Assembly: GCA_024195265.1 (NCBI GenBank)
Contig: JAJLRJ010000008.1
Span: 28,726,932-28,790,931 of the forward strand
Length of the DNA: 64,000 bases
Direction of reading: 5' to 3'
Source of the DNA: Dendrophyllia cribrosa
Lineage: Eukaryota; Cnidaria; Anthozoa; Scleractinia; Dendrophylliidae
The notes under the pieces were generated by a model that was not told where the DNA came from, searched no databases, and saw only the letters and a program-made list of their open reading frames with translations. The position numbers were made by a program, and so were the translations under genes. Positions 34,029 through 46,699 of the stretch are shown piece after piece. Positions within the stretch are counted from its first letter, which is position 1; every line of letters starts with the position of its first letter.

Positions 34029-34450
34029 AATGAACATTATATTAGCTAAGTTACAAAATTGTACAATTTGTTCAAGGTTTTATGTACCACGCAAATGTAC
34101 CTTTTGTATTTAGAAATAAGTGTATAATTTGCCACTTCATAGACTTGATCAAGCCTCTAATATGGAGACCATTGGGGACAAAGCCGATTTTCTGAATTAC
34201 AGAGGTGTCCATAAATAAATTAGACTGTACACTACTGTACTTATCTAAGTACAGTCGAATCTCCTTTATGGACACCTCCATGCATGATACAGACAATCCC
34301 TAATGGTCTCCATACCAGAGGCTTCATCAAGTCTATGAAAAGGCAAGTTATACATTGTAGTGTCTTATTACTAAGTATTACATTTGTGTGGTACATAAAA
34401 CCTTGAACAAATTGTACAATTTTGAAGGTTAGCAAATATAATGTTCATTA
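34029..34450. mobile_element. Imperfect foldback MITE (about 200-bp arms)
   Basis: The outer ends AATGAACATTATATT and AATATAATGTTCATT are inverted, and the arms continue through AAATTGTACAATTT, GACTTGATCAAGCCTCTA/AGAGGCTTCATCAAGTC and GGAGACCATTGGGGA/CCCTAATGGTCTCC. The centre is near 34,235. The two minus-strand frames here are translations of the arms. Confidence 0.82.
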
Positions 34451-35465
34451 ATAAATGGTGAACATGTACATGAACATGCAGTAGCTACTGTTTTTAACTA
34501 GGAAACATTCAGATTACTTATTTCCATTAATTAATAATAAATCCAATACACTGTGTGATCAGGATCAAATAATGATTTGCCCATAGCAGTAATTTTTAAC
34601 TTCCAGTGCCTGATTTTTATCAACTTACACCATTATTTGTTAGATACTTAAAACCCAAAATGTTAACACAGTTTTTTAATGCTTGGCTGCATTTGGGTAA
34701 ATATTCGTGTAGATTTTTGTCGCCATATGTTAAATAATAAGCCTTTTCAAACAAAATTCTGCATCAGGAATTCAAGTCTTCAAAGTCTGTTTTTGTTTCA
34801 AGAACTGTTTCCATAGTGAGACAGCCTGAAGAAATAGCCTTGTTCCAAGTTCAAGAGGTCAATTTTGCCGAAGAGGCTGGAAAATATTTTTTTTGTTTGC
34901 CATGCAATCAACTTTAATTTTATAGCCATTGAATGATCATGTTCAAATTACAAGCCTTGTATCACGTAAACGTCCTGGAATGTCTAGAGTTAATTTTTTT
35001 TGTTCTGGAAACGAAGTGCAGTGGAGCGATTATGTTCAACCCTGAATTTCTGCCATGTTTGTCTGAAATATTGATGCAACAAGGTGAAATAAGGTTTCAG
35101 ACATACAATGTTGTTAAGTCAGCATCTAAGGGCATATTTTTTTAGGACATAAATATGCCTTTAAATACTTGTAAAATATTAAAGGAAATAGCCACTTTGA
35201 CTACATGTATGTCTACCTGGAGAATGTAAACAACATAGTTTTGTTATCATATTCTGATTTCTGAAAGACCAGAATGTGTCCCCAAAAAAACACGCCCTAA
35301 AAAATTGTCATGTCTATTTCAGTCATGTCTAGATAAGACAAGATGATCTGTTGATAAATTCTAGGGATTATTGTCCCAGTTACGTGACCTTATTGAGTAT
35401 TAAATGCATGGCTTAAATTGTTTTGCTTTTTTATATTTCATTTAACTAGAATGTGGTGAATCAAA

Positions 35466-38400
35466 ATGAAGGGTGAAGCAAACATTGGCGAGAGCGAGAC
35501 CTTCCAAGAAATTTTACAAAGGTACTTATTATGCAGACATAGAACTGCAGTTTGAAAGTTCTTAGGTTTTAGATTTAATAATCTCCTTTGTAATGGTGGG
35601 AATTCTAAAACTACCAAAAGATATGCTATGTGTTGGTGAAAAAAATTAAATTTTAAATGTTAACTGCAAATGACATTGAGTAGCAGAACTTATATCTTGT
35701 AAAGGCAACAGAAAGAATTTTCAAAAAATTAAGACCTATCAAGTACTTTAACAAGAACAAGTCATTATTTTGACAAAACAGTGGGTTTTTTTTACAACAC
35801 AAGATTCAGGAAATCAATGAACAAAGGGTCACTTGGGACAATGTTGCCCAGAGTCACTCAATAATGTTGTTAAAGGGAACCTCCATTGTTATAACAAATC
35901 GACGTTAAATTGTTGGAAATAAAGTCTAAATTAAAAATTTTTAAAAAACAGATGCAAATATAATTTTAGTGTACAAAAAAATGGATATGAATATCGCCAA
36001 TTTTCACTTTTAAATTTCCCGCGCACGGCCATTTTGAATATTTATGACGTGTTACGGTCGTCTAATTGTTGTATATGTTGTAGGTTAAAATTATTTTAGG
36101 TTAAAATTATTTCAAACTAGGTTAGTTTTTATTTTCCTTTGTCTGAGACTATGTTAATGAATCTGGGACAAAGGAAAATAAAAATTAACCTAGTTGAAAT
36201 AATTTTTAACCTAAAATAATTTTAACCTACAACATATACAAAAGAACTTTGATTCTTAACAATAGCGGCAACCGTAACACGTCATAATAATTCAAAATGG
36301 TGGCGCGCGGGCAATTTAAAAGCGAAAATAGGCGAAATTTATATGCATTTTATTTGTACACTAAAAGTATATTTGCACCTGTTCTTTTAAAAATTTAAAT
36401 TTCGACTTTAAAGTAAAGTAAAGTCGCGCACACGAGCCAGAAGGCTCACAACGGCCGGAGCTTAAACCCGGTTTCTGTAGCATGAAGCGACTAGGAATAT
36501 TGCTACTCCCCCCTGGATGGGATGCTAGTCCATCGCAGGGTTACCCCCAGCATTTTTTTGTCGCCGGTACCCATTTATACACCTGGGTGGAGAGAGACAG
36601 TGTGGAGTAAAGTTTCTTGTCTAAGGAAACAACACGACGGCAGAGACCAGGCTTCGAACCATCGACCTTCAGGTTGAAAGTTTCGACTTTATTTCCAACA
36701 ATTTAACGTCAATTTGTTGTGACAATGGAGGTTCCCTTTAATTAGGTGTAATGTTCTTAAGAGTACTTCATGTGTTATTAAAAAGTGCAGCAATGTTATA
36801 AACAGACCTCTTTTTGACAGGAAATTGGGTACAAAACGTCCTTACAGAGAGATGGAAGCAAAAAACTCCCAGTTGATGGATGATGTTGCACCATTTAAAA
36901 ACAGCAAAAAGAATTCAAGAACTAGCAAAGAAGAAAATCCCACAGAAAACAAATGTTCTGACAAAGAAGGCAACTCTGGAAGTGTTACTGAGGGTGCAGA
37001 AATGTCTGAAGTAAATAAAATTGATACAGAGGATGTTGGAAGCCCTGAAGGTATGGATGAACAAGATATTAATAACAAGAAATAACAATGATTATTCTAG
37101 ACAGTGAATCAATTATTGATTCACTGTCTAGAATAATCATTGTTATTTCTTGCAATATGCAGTGGTCGGTATGCTATTTCAGACCAAGACTGCGAAACTC
37201 TTCATTTATTTGAGACCCAAAAGTCACATCCCTTGGGACATCACATCTTGCCTTGAGGTGTAACCCCTCAATCTTTTCCTCTCCCTCGCGGGAGGCTTGA
37301 TGTTAACTATTCTGACATGATCTAACCTGTGAACAGGTCTTCTAGTTGGAATAGGGCAAAAAGAAAAGCAGGCAGGTGAAACAAGGGGTAATGGGAGGAG
37401 ATTGAAAGAGGGAGAGAAGACCAGCTATGGACAAAGTATTGAAGCTGCCATTCTACCCCATTTTTATAACACATCAATGATCTGTCAACAAGTTAATTAT
37501 CTTTGGTTGGGTGCATTGGAATGCAAAACTCCCAACAAGAGGTCAAGAAAGGGGAAATTGGACAAACATTCATCATAGAAATAATCTCGGATACCCCCAC
37601 ATTATATGCATTATTTTGGTGGACTTCACAAGACAAGGCCAACAGCTTAACGTCACCGCCCAATGATGCAATCATCTGAATTGAAAACAAGGTGTTAATT
37701 AGCATAGCCAGCATGATCTTAACCTTAATTTCACTGTACACATACACTATTACACAACATATAGATGCAGGACGCTATTGTTAAAGTTGTTGTGTATATT
37801 TCTTACCCTAGATTTGCAGTCCAGTGCAGTTTCTGGGACAGATGAATTTGCTCAAGGGACCAGTAGTTCACTGTCCAAGCGCCTTCGCATGTACAAATGT
37901 GAACGATGTAACTCGCAGTATGTGGGCTTGGCAATGCTGCGTCAACACTGCAAGGATGTTCATGGTGACCAGAAATATTATAAATGTCATGTCTGCAGCA
38001 AGTTGTTCAGCCATCCCAGCAGCAGGAACATTCACTTACGACTGCACTCGGGAGAGAAGCCTTACAAGTGTAGCACCTGTGGCAAACAGTTCAGGGTGTC
38101 ATCACATCTAAAAGATCATGTTAGAGTCCACACTGGTAAGTTACTTTTCCTTCAAGTAGTGAGAAGGTGTAAAGTTGCTAAAAATTGTTAAAAAAAACCT
38201 GAAGCTCTATAACAAAGTTACTCTCAGTAGCTTTCATTTCAATGGTCACACCTTGGGATTTTATCCACAGACTCATAAGTTAGAACCACCTTAATAAACA
38301 ATACCACGGAAAAGTAGGGCTCAATAGCTTTCATTTGAATGGTCACACTGTAGGGTGACATCATGGCATACTTTTACTTTTTCCTCTTGGGTCTTACATT

Positions 38401-41400
38401 CAAAAGATGTTTTCAGCGTCAGTTCTCTGCTACTGTCAGATTTCTGCGCTCTTCTCTTATGCAATGCCGCCTCGAGGTGTTTATCGAGAACAGATTTTCT
38501 CACATGGTCGACTACAAGATTGCATGTGGAACAAAAATAACAGCCTGTTATCAGCATGAAATCTACCTCTCGGGTATTGATTTACTCGATCTTGAGCTGA
38601 AACATTTATCGCCTCGTGACATCTCCGTTTCATGTCCCCGGTTGATTCTCTTACAACAAATTTATCCATGTTTTTAAACCATAATCTAACTCACAAAATG
38701 CTACGGAAAAACTCGATCTGAAAATAATTTACGTTTTTCTATTCCAAATTGTGATTCGCCGCTTAGGAAACCTTGTCTCTAGATTTTCCACTAATAATGA
38801 GGCATGTTCTATCGAAATTTAGACAACAGGCCCCCACAGTTTTCAACATAGAAGGCCTTGTCATTCCTGTTGTCAATCGTCGATTGCTCAATGTTCGACG
38901 AGAAAATTTACTGTTTACTTCAGATAAATTGGGTAAGAGTCTTTGAGAAATGGTGAAAATAGATAGATGTTTTATGATTTTCTTCAAATTTCTCCAAATT
39001 ATGCGTAAATTGCCGAATTATGCGGATTATGCGGACACAGCCAACTTATGCGGGTCCGCATCCGCGCATAATTCCATAAGCCTGATACGTGTAGCTTGAT
39101 AACAGCACCAGAAGAAAGTACTGCCCAGTGGCTTTCATTTGGATGGTCACACCTTAAGACTTCAGTGAGATTCAAAAGCAAAACCTCTTGTTAGTGACAA
39201 TACCAAAGCCTTCATGGTCCTTGCAGAAGGGAGGTCATAATAATTATAATTTTTTTTATTCATGAGTCACATAGTAGAGGGAAGGGACTGCCATGAGTAA
39301 ATTCTACAAATTTATAAAGGCATCAAATAATGTTTTAGGGCTGGTTTGCACAATAAAAAACTAGCAGTAATCACAGATTATGGAGACGCGTTCGAAAGAA
39401 TTTCTGGCGGAAATGAGCTCCTGAAAAACAACCAATAGGGGCGGCCATTTGGAAGACCGTCTACCAAAAAATCTCAAATTTTACTGCACATAAACCACAG
39501 GAAAATCAACACGAAATTAGGATTGCGTTCTTCAAACGCGATTATAAGATATAAGACTTGTTGGTAGTGTTTGATAAGAAGACGATCATGTACATATATA
39601 TGTAGATGAGAATTGTCCCAGTGCATCAGATCTTATATAATAATGTTGGACTGTTTTTATCCTCACAATACTAATGGACTTGAAGTCAGTCTTTATGTAC
39701 CTCTGCTCATTCCAACTCATATGTTATTTCTCAGGGGAGCGTCCATATATTTGTGATATATGCCAAAAGGGATTCAAGCAGTCAAGCGACCTTAAGAAGC
39801 ATCGCCGCACACACACCTTGGACAAACCCTACAAGTGTCCAATCTGTCCTTCAGCATTCACCCGCTCACATCATTGCCGTGGTCATATTAACTCAGTTCA
39901 CAAATTCTTTAAATGTGTTGCTTGCAGTGCATTGTTTACATCTGAGGAAGCGTTTGAGCGTCACAAAGAGTTCCATCCATCAGTTTTTCCTGAGCAGTCG
40001 GATGCACAGTCAACATCATCTGATGCTGTTATGAAATCTCCAAGCCATGTGTCATCCAGAATGCCTTCTTCTTCATCCAATGGCAGTACCCAGGAAGATC
40101 CTGAAATGGATGAAAAGAACCTAAAATGGGATGTTGCTAATCAGTTACTTGAGCTTCATAAGATCTCGCAGCACGTAACATCACCTAGCGATACCCATGG
40201 CAGTGGATCTGAAACAGCGTCAGACTCGGGGGATGATGTGAACTCTGCCATAAAGCAGTCGCCAGAGGCAACCCATAGCGTACCTGAGAGATCCTTGCCA
40301 TCTGTGAATGTTGTTCTTGGAGTGGCCTATCAGGGGCCAAGTGTCTCTAGTCCCAGTTGGGTGGAACAAATGAGCGTTGCACCTTCAAGGACAATCTACA
40401 TGGGAAATGGTTTACATGAAGGGCAACAAATACAAAGAAATACAATGATGTATCCTATTACACCACATTCAATTCCCCAAGGTGTAGAGTATCTCAAGTT
40501 GCCATTTCAAAACATGAACTATGGAGAGGAGAAAAAATATATTCCATCGTCAGAAAGAAATGGGCATGACAGTGTGTCGCCTGTGCGACTCTCGCCAAGT
40601 CCAAGCAAATCCAAGTCTGAGCAGCAGAAATGGTCAGCAGTGGATCAGTCTACTGGTGCTGCCGTTACTAGTGTTTATTCCGCAATAAACAATGTACCCC
40701 AGTATAAATCACATTTTGCAGTGGGTACTAATTCTACAAGTGAAAGAAGGAATGTTAATTTCATAGAACAGAACTTTGGGGGAGAAAATTCTCAACGGGG
40801 AAATGCTGTGATGCCAAAACCTGCCCTGAGTAATAACAATGTTGGTTGCCATCGTGTTTCAGTCATACAGTTTCATTCAAGTGCACAAAAGACTTCTAAT
40901 GATACAAAGAATCATGAGCCCTTGATTAAGGACAAAGACACTTCACAAGATGCTTATTTTAAATCTAATGTAAATCAACAGCAAAACCAAGACCTTCCAC
41001 AGAATCACAGCCTAATAAACAAGGACTATTTGGCTGGGATTCCTCAAGAAAGAAAACCCTATGTGCCTCTCAATGCGGAAAGCTCAATTGCACTTCAGTC
41101 ATGGAATAGAGATGTTAATGAGCAGGTTGGAAAATACTCGTGGGCTTTGAAGGAGGCAAAAAAGACTTCAGAGAGATCAAGAATGAGGGAACAAGCAATA
41201 CAGACAATGGAGAGCAAGAAATTTAACACATTTACTCAAGCTAATGTGCAGCAATCAACAGGACTGTTTGATAGGTCTCAAGTAACATCTGTTGACATGT
41301 TGAAGTTTTTAGCGCAAGAGCAAATCAAACAGAAGGACATAGAAAGGAATTCTGGAGAGGACTCTGAGACATCTGAAGCATCAGAGTCTGGGGAGACATC

Positions 41401-44400
41401 AAATGGTGGAGGGCAGGTGTACAGTGATGCTGCACAGGATGTGTCCCCTGTTGATTCTCTAGGTGAGACTATGTTTTGCTACCCTGGTAGAAATTCCATG
41501 TAGAATCCTGCATAGGATTAGGATCCTAAATAGGAATACAATGTATGAAGCTACAATTGCAGACGAAAGTAGTTGGGAAGGTTGTAAAAACGAATAGCAT
41601 AAGTGCTGAATTACACCGATGCTCTGTTAACGTTAAATAATGATCAACTGTCACTCTTCAGAGTCTCCCCCATTCCCCTTTCCAATGTTGGGATTTCAGC
41701 CAACAATTTTGCATTAAAAAATTCCAGTTATAACCAACATTGTCAAAGGGGGAGGGGAGAGAAAGAATCCAATGGTAAGAACTGCCAACCTTCCCAACAC
41801 TTTTGTCTATGATTGTAGTTAGGATCCTAGATAGGAATAGGATCCTACCCAGGATCCTACAGGATCTTGAACAGAAATTTAATCTCACTTAGGAGCTCTT
41901 GAGATCCTAAACAGGAACAGGATCCTCCTCTAAATCCTAAAGAATGTTGAATCAAAATGTAGTATAAATTATTTTTATACCTAGAATCATACTCGAAATT
42001 AATACATGTATTGAAATGCATGATTGGTCATTCGTCATGGGACACTGTCCGAGCAAAATTCCAAAAAAAATGAAATGTCCTTTCAATAATGTTACGAAGT
42101 GCTCACACATGGTTTCCTAGCCCAAAAGTGACTTAGTTCTTGTCTTGAAAGTTTTTTTTTTCATAATCACCCTCTAATGCATTGCAAACCAAAAACATTT
42201 TACTATAATAATACTAATAATAATTATTATTATTATTATTATTATTACATGTATATTAATAATATCATTATAGAACATATGTATGCTATTGGCTCGTGTC
42301 TTGGGAAAAATACAAAATGGGAATGTCTGAGCATTGTTGTAGAATGTCCTACCAAAATAAAAGCTCAGATGGACATTTGTCCTGTTGAGAAAGAATAATT
42401 ACTTCCAGCCCTGCATTAGTTTAACAGCTTGAACTTAACACCTCAGTTCAATTAAATGCTATAGAGTAGTTTACTAAATACCACAGAGTGCAATGTAATA
42501 TCCCATTTTGTTTTGTCTTTTAGAGCAAAAAGGTTCTCCAGAGAATTCTATTCACCATTGTCAAGTTTGTAAGAAGACTTTCTCCCGTTCTAGCCTTCTT
42601 AAACAGCATTCTGTTATCCATATGGGTAACAAACGCTTTAAATTCCGCTGCGAAGTGTGTGGCAAGATGTTTCGGACACGCAGCCACCTACGCGATCATA
42701 CCCGCATTCACACAGGTATGTTTATCACAACACTGTCAGCTATTGTGTGGTTCCATCTCCATACCTCCTCCATGGAGGGTCATTGGAAATTTCAAGTGGG
42801 GTGGGAGTCTCAAAAGCCAAAGTTTTTTAAAGAAAAGTATGAAGTGAAATTGGAATTTTCAGAGGGATGGGGCTCCAAACCAAAACACCTTCTGTGGGAG
42901 GGGTGTGGATATTTTCTGGAACAACACATTGTAACAGGGGCGTAGATACCTGTACGCATGTACGCCGTGCGTATCTGAAAAAGTCGGAAAAAAAAGAAAG
43001 ATTTGGGACTCGAGAGTGGGGGAGGAGGTAGGTGGGGTGTTTGAAAACAGTGATTGTGCGTACCTCTGAAAAAGTCCTGGCTACGCCCCTGTGTAACATG
43101 GTGTTATGTACTTTATTACATCCATTTTGAAATCACTAGTGATCCTTGCAATCTGATTAGCTCTCAGCAGTGCAATTTATTCCCAAATCACACTATTTTT
43201 TGCTCTAAAATCGCATCTTTGCTCTAAATCGCACTATTTTTTGCTCTAAATCTCATCTTGACACATGACATCTAAGTCTTTCTGTTTTGCATACAAAATG
43301 AGATGTAAAAGCGTTTCCAGTTCCACTCTTTTACAAACTGGCTACTGGATCAATAAAATATTGGTACTGACTAAAATCCTGTATTTTGGCGATCAAATGG
43401 TGCAGTTTTGAAATGGATGTAATGAAGTGGTAATGGAACTTCGTGTCGTGCAATTTTGGTCTGAAATCATACTTGTGATTTCAAATCGAACTTGTGATGC
43501 ACGCTCGTTTGATTTTAAAATCATGCGTATTTTTTCAGACCAAATTGCACTCCACTCAGTTCAATTACCATAAAATGTATCTGCTTGATTAAGCACCCTA
43601 AGCATACACATACATAAATTAAGAATATGAAATTTCTGTTGCAGACACAACTAGACCCCCTCTCGAATGAAAAGAAATTCAAAATAGTGCATAAGGCGAT
43701 AGCAGGTTGAGTTTACTCCCTATTAACTGGCTGAGGGACAATAAATATTATTGTCCATGATTTATGCCACTTGCAAAGACAAAAAAAATTAAATACAAAA
43801 AAAAAAAAGCCAGGGTGCTTGTTTGAGGAAATTTCCTTCATTACCAGTAATTAATCTAGGGTTATTGGTAGCTCTCTTGTGCTCTTTTGGCCTTTTTTTT
43901 CCCTCATTTAAATTTGATATTTTGTATTTTTTTGTGGTAATACCCGTTTCGGATCACCATGCAGGCATGTATTAATATTTGAACTAGAACAATTACCGGG
44001 ACCAAAGTTTGTAAACTCTTGCTTTTGTTTGACACACAGCAAGATCATATATACAATGTCATGTACTATCCATTCAGATCATAATTTGTAATGCATGCTT
44101 TGAGTACCCTATTACAGGAAATGTTTCCCTTCTAATCTGTTAAATATTGTGACTATCTCTTAGGTGAACGCCCATTCAAGTGTCATATTTGTCAAAAGGC
44201 CTTCAAGCAGTCCAGTGATCTCAAGAAACACATCAATCTTCACACCGGGGCAAACCAGTTCAAGTGTGAGGAGTGCAATATGGAATTCCGCAGAGCTGAC
44301 GCACTTCGCAAACACAAGCTGGGCCACAAGATGGGCAACATGCCCTGTGGACATTGTGGAAAGAATTTCCTGCACATCAGTGCGTTAAGGCAGCATAGAG

Positions 44401-46024
44401 CCATGCATAATGGTGAGAGAATATGTGTGTTTAATTTTCCATCAAAGACACCTGTGCCTTCTAATTACTATTATTATTAATTATTCAACTGTAACATCAT
44501 TTTACATTATAAGGAAAAGAGAACAAACAAAATATCCAAGCATATTACACAGTAGATTGCCATATTACACAGTAGATTGCCGTATTACACGGGGGGTGAC
44601 AACTCTAACAAACGCTGTTTGAGCAATACTGTGTGGAACTGAAAGTTGTCCCAATTTTTTCGGAGACATTCTCGCAAAAATTTCAAACTTCCCAAAATTT
44701 TAACAACATTATCTCATGTTTCCCCGAAAATGTTTCAAGTCTCCCGATTCCCGGCAAAATCTTCAGATTCCCGGAAGAATTTTGTTTTTCTCCCGAAACA
44801 GGCCTTCTCTAAGAGTTGTCACCCCTCGTGTATTACACCTTAGTGTCCTTGTTCAAAGACACAAGCTGTTAGTCAAATAATTAATCTCTTATTTCATGGT
44901 TTAACAGATAATACTTGCAGATATTTTACTCATTGCTCGCATTTTGAGAATGGTGCTGAGAATGGTGCACTATATATGTTACAGGTCAAAATTAAATTCA
45001 GGTCATTTTTTTCAACCAAGGTCAAGTTTTATTAACCTAAGTTACTTTTTCTATCAACTGTTTGAAAAGGGATTTTCTTTATGGGGTGTGGTTAAAAAAT
45101 GGGGGCATGGATTTTTGAAGGGGTTTTTTCAAAACAATATATTAAAAAAAAACATAAGATAAATAAATGGAAAAATTTATTCTGCTCTCAATTTCTCTAC
45201 CAACCAACTTCCATAATTCCTAATTCTCACCTTACCCCCCCCCCCCCCCCCCCCCCCACACCATCACCACTTTACCTCATGAACCCCCTGTAACAAACAT
45301 GCTTTGTATATGTAATAGCGAAATAAAAAATATATATATTTAGTACCTACCTTGGAGCTGAACTCTCGCCCTTCAGATCTGTAGTCCCCTAATTTTACCA
45401 CTATACAACGCAGGAAAATGATGCTATTTCCCCTAAACTTCTTTATGTTATTACACAGGCTCTCCACAGCCAAAACTTAAATAATGAACATTATTATAGA
45501 AATAATAACCTAAGTTTAAAAACATGACCCAGGTTAAAATAAATCTAACCTGAAAGTAAATTTCACCTGTAACATATACACTGTATTTTATATTTCTGAT
45601 TTTTTTTTTTCCACATACTCATTTTCAATAATATATTTCTTTCTCAACAGTACAGCCAGTGAAAACAAACAGAGCCTTTCACAGATGCAACTACTGTTTT
45701 AAGACCTTCACAAAAGCAGAAAGTTTTAAGATTCACATTGAGGAACACACTCGGGAACAAAGTGGGGCAGTCATGCTGTTCGACTGCAAAATTTGTTCCA
45801 TGAAATTCTTCACCCAGGCAGAGTTTACAGATCACATGAATATCCACGATGGAAAGAGGCCTTACAAGTGTTTTGTATGTGAAAAGGAGTTCTGCATTGC
45901 AGAGCACTTGCAGGATCATGTAAGGCTTCACACTGAGGCAACGTCACGACTCAGGTTCGAAGAAGGAGATGGTAGATTTCAAAGGCAGGATGACTTAATC
46001 AGGCATTCGGTCATTCATGCTTGA
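35466..46024 (+). CDS. C2H2 zinc-finger protein, 7 coding exons, 1,050 aa
   Basis: The exons are 35466-35521, 36821-37050, 37812-38135, 39735-41462, 42524-42715, 44164-44412 and 45651-46024; every junction keeps frame and uses GT-AG. Residues 1-95 are polar with basic patches (KRPYRE, KNSKKNSRTSK). Exon 3 holds three C2H2 fingers, exon 4 three, exon 5 two, exon 6 three and exon 7 three. A last finger in exon 7 keeps its histidines (LIRHSVIH) but has lost both cysteines. Exon 4 also encodes about 470 Ser/Gln/Asn-rich, probably disordered residues after finger 6. Finger linkers of the TGERP type support DNA binding in the nucleus. Orthology is not clear to me. The start ATG has a plain context (caaaATGA), and a 3' splice site just upstream (35449) implies an untranslated first exon. 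Confidence 0.93.
36069..36242. mobile_element. Foldback element nested at the centre of the TTAA element
   Basis: The arms start TTGTATATGTTGTAGG and end CCTACAACATATACAA. They continue through GTTAAAATTATTTTAGG and TTTATTTTCCTTTGTC and are nearly perfect, with a loop of about 25 bp near 36,150. Confidence 0.8.
36411..36680 (-). mobile_element. tRNA-derived SINE (5'-truncated) with 11-bp target duplication
   Basis: TTTCGACTTTA is present on both sides (36400-36410 and 36681-36691). On the minus strand the element contains a Pol III B-box-like GGTTCGAAGCC (36660-36650). It ends in an (ACTTT)n-like tail at the 36411 side. Only about 20 bp precede the B box, so the A box is missing. A flanking duplication plus a simple tail indicates target-primed insertion. 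Confidence 0.78.
37076..37152. repeat. Perfect 38-bp inverted repeat with a 1-nt spacer
   Basis: The left arm 37076-37113 starts CAAGAAATAACAATGATTAT and the right arm 37115-37152 is its exact complement. It lies 25 bp after the exon 2 donor and covers the in-frame TAA that would end a transcript retaining intron 2. Confidence 0.95.
38217..38350. repeat. Dispersed copies of the 106-bp family in zinc-finger intron 3
   Basis: Reverse-orientation motifs (CAGTAGCTTTCATTTCAATG, CACACCTTGGGATTTTATCC, ATAAGTTAGAACCACCTT) match the 19780-20610 unit. A start of a second unit follows at 38310-38350, and another partial copy lies at 39118-39215. Confidence 0.75.
42197..42246. repeat. (AAT/ATT)n microsatellite in zinc-finger intron 4
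   Basis: AATAATACTAATAATAATTA passes into a pure ATT run. Confidence 0.9.
42748..42923. mobile_element. MITE of the CTGGAACA type, zinc-finger intron 5
   Basis: The left end TGGTTCCATCTCCATACC is loosely inverted at the right as GGTGTGGATATTTTCTGGAA. A relative with clearer ends lies at 52846-53000, and another partial copy at about 55600-55850. The exon 5 reading frame runs into this element if the intron is retained. Confidence 0.6.
42935..43091. mobile_element. hAT-like MITE (157 bp), CAGGGGCG ends
   Basis: The ends are CAGGGGCGTAG and CTACGCCCCTG. CAGGGGCG termini are common in hAT elements. TGTAA flanks both sides (42930-42934 and 43092-43096), shorter than the usual 8-bp hAT duplication, so the class is tentative. 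It lies beside the 42748-42923 element. Confidence 0.68.
44591..44829. mobile_element. Inverted-repeat element with 9-bp duplication, zinc-finger intron 6
   Basis: GGGGTGACAACTCT near the left end is inverted as AGAGTTGTCACCCC near the right. GTATTACAC flanks both sides (44582-44590 and 44830-44838). The left flank itself has an earlier tandem duplication of ATATTACACAGTAGATTGCC. The interior is CCCGA/TCCCGGAA-rich and has no gene. Confidence 0.75.
45235..45257. repeat. Poly-C run (23 nt), zinc-finger intron 6
   Basis: Uninterrupted C run between TCTCACCTTA and ACACCATCACC. Confidence 0.9.
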
Positions 46025-46126
46025 TCATGGTTAACTTAGATGAACATTAAGGTCTATGATACAGTCAATGTTCCTCTAAATGCTTGTCCCAGATCTGAGT
46101 GCTTTTCTCAGAGGTATCTTTCTTAG

Positions 46127-46132
46127 AATAAA
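46127..46132 (+). terminator. Candidate polyadenylation signal of the zinc-finger gene
   Basis: AATAAA about 100 bp after the stop codon in the coding orientation. A longer 3' untranslated region is also possible because more AATAAA hexamers follow (for example near 48,090). Confidence 0.45.
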
Positions 46133-46496
46133 GAATCTTAATATAAATGTACAGAAAATATACATAATAGGTAACATACATGTACATACAGTGTATATCC
46201 CAGAAAATTAGTATGTAGCAATATACCTTGTTCTAAAACTGAATTTTTATCAGTATTGAATGTTTTAATGTTTAACAGTTTAAGTGCAGCCAGTGCTTGT
46301 TTAAGGAAAGCCTTGAACCTTGAATAATTTACCAGTATACTAGTTTTGTATGTTAAGTTGAAATCCCTTGACAAAAGGAAGTTATGAGATAATCTATAGT
46401 TAATAACTCTGAATACATGTATGATGACAGGTTTTGTGTAAGAAACCACAAACAGTTTTGGTGTTGTGTTCAATGTGTATTTCAACATAATTATTA

Positions 46497-46521
46497 GCAA
46501 TCTGTAATTATTACAGATTGC
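46497..46521. repeat. Short perfect palindrome
   Basis: GCAATCTGTAAT and ATTACAGATTGC surround a single central T, a 12-bp hairpin. Confidence 0.8.
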
Positions 46522-46699
46522 GTTGTGACACTGTTGATGCATGACACCAGTTGGCAGAGCCATCCCATGCATTCATGGTGAATTGACAGGGCTGTCAATA
46601 ATGGCTAGTGGATGGGTACTCTCTTCACTTAGTGATCGACAGTCCTGAATTGAGTTTAGTTTTCTTTTGATTCTGATTTAGCATCATTTTAACACTTAA

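Larger units (their letters stand above)
35874..36737. mobile_element. TTAA-flanked element with two nested insertions, intron 1 of the zinc-finger gene
   Basis: The left end AGGGAACCTCCATTG is inverted at the right (CAATGGAGGTTCCCT). TTAA flanks both sides (35870-35873 and 36738-36741). Arms of about 200 bp continue through CGACGTTAAATTGTTGGAAA and TGACGTGTTACGG. The centre is occupied by a foldback (36069-36242), and the right arm is split by a SINE (36411-36680). Confidence 0.85.

Noticed and set aside
34072..34435. Two minus-strand frames with similar proteins
   Set aside because: They lie on opposite arms of the foldback at 34029-34450; the similarity comes from the inverted repeat.
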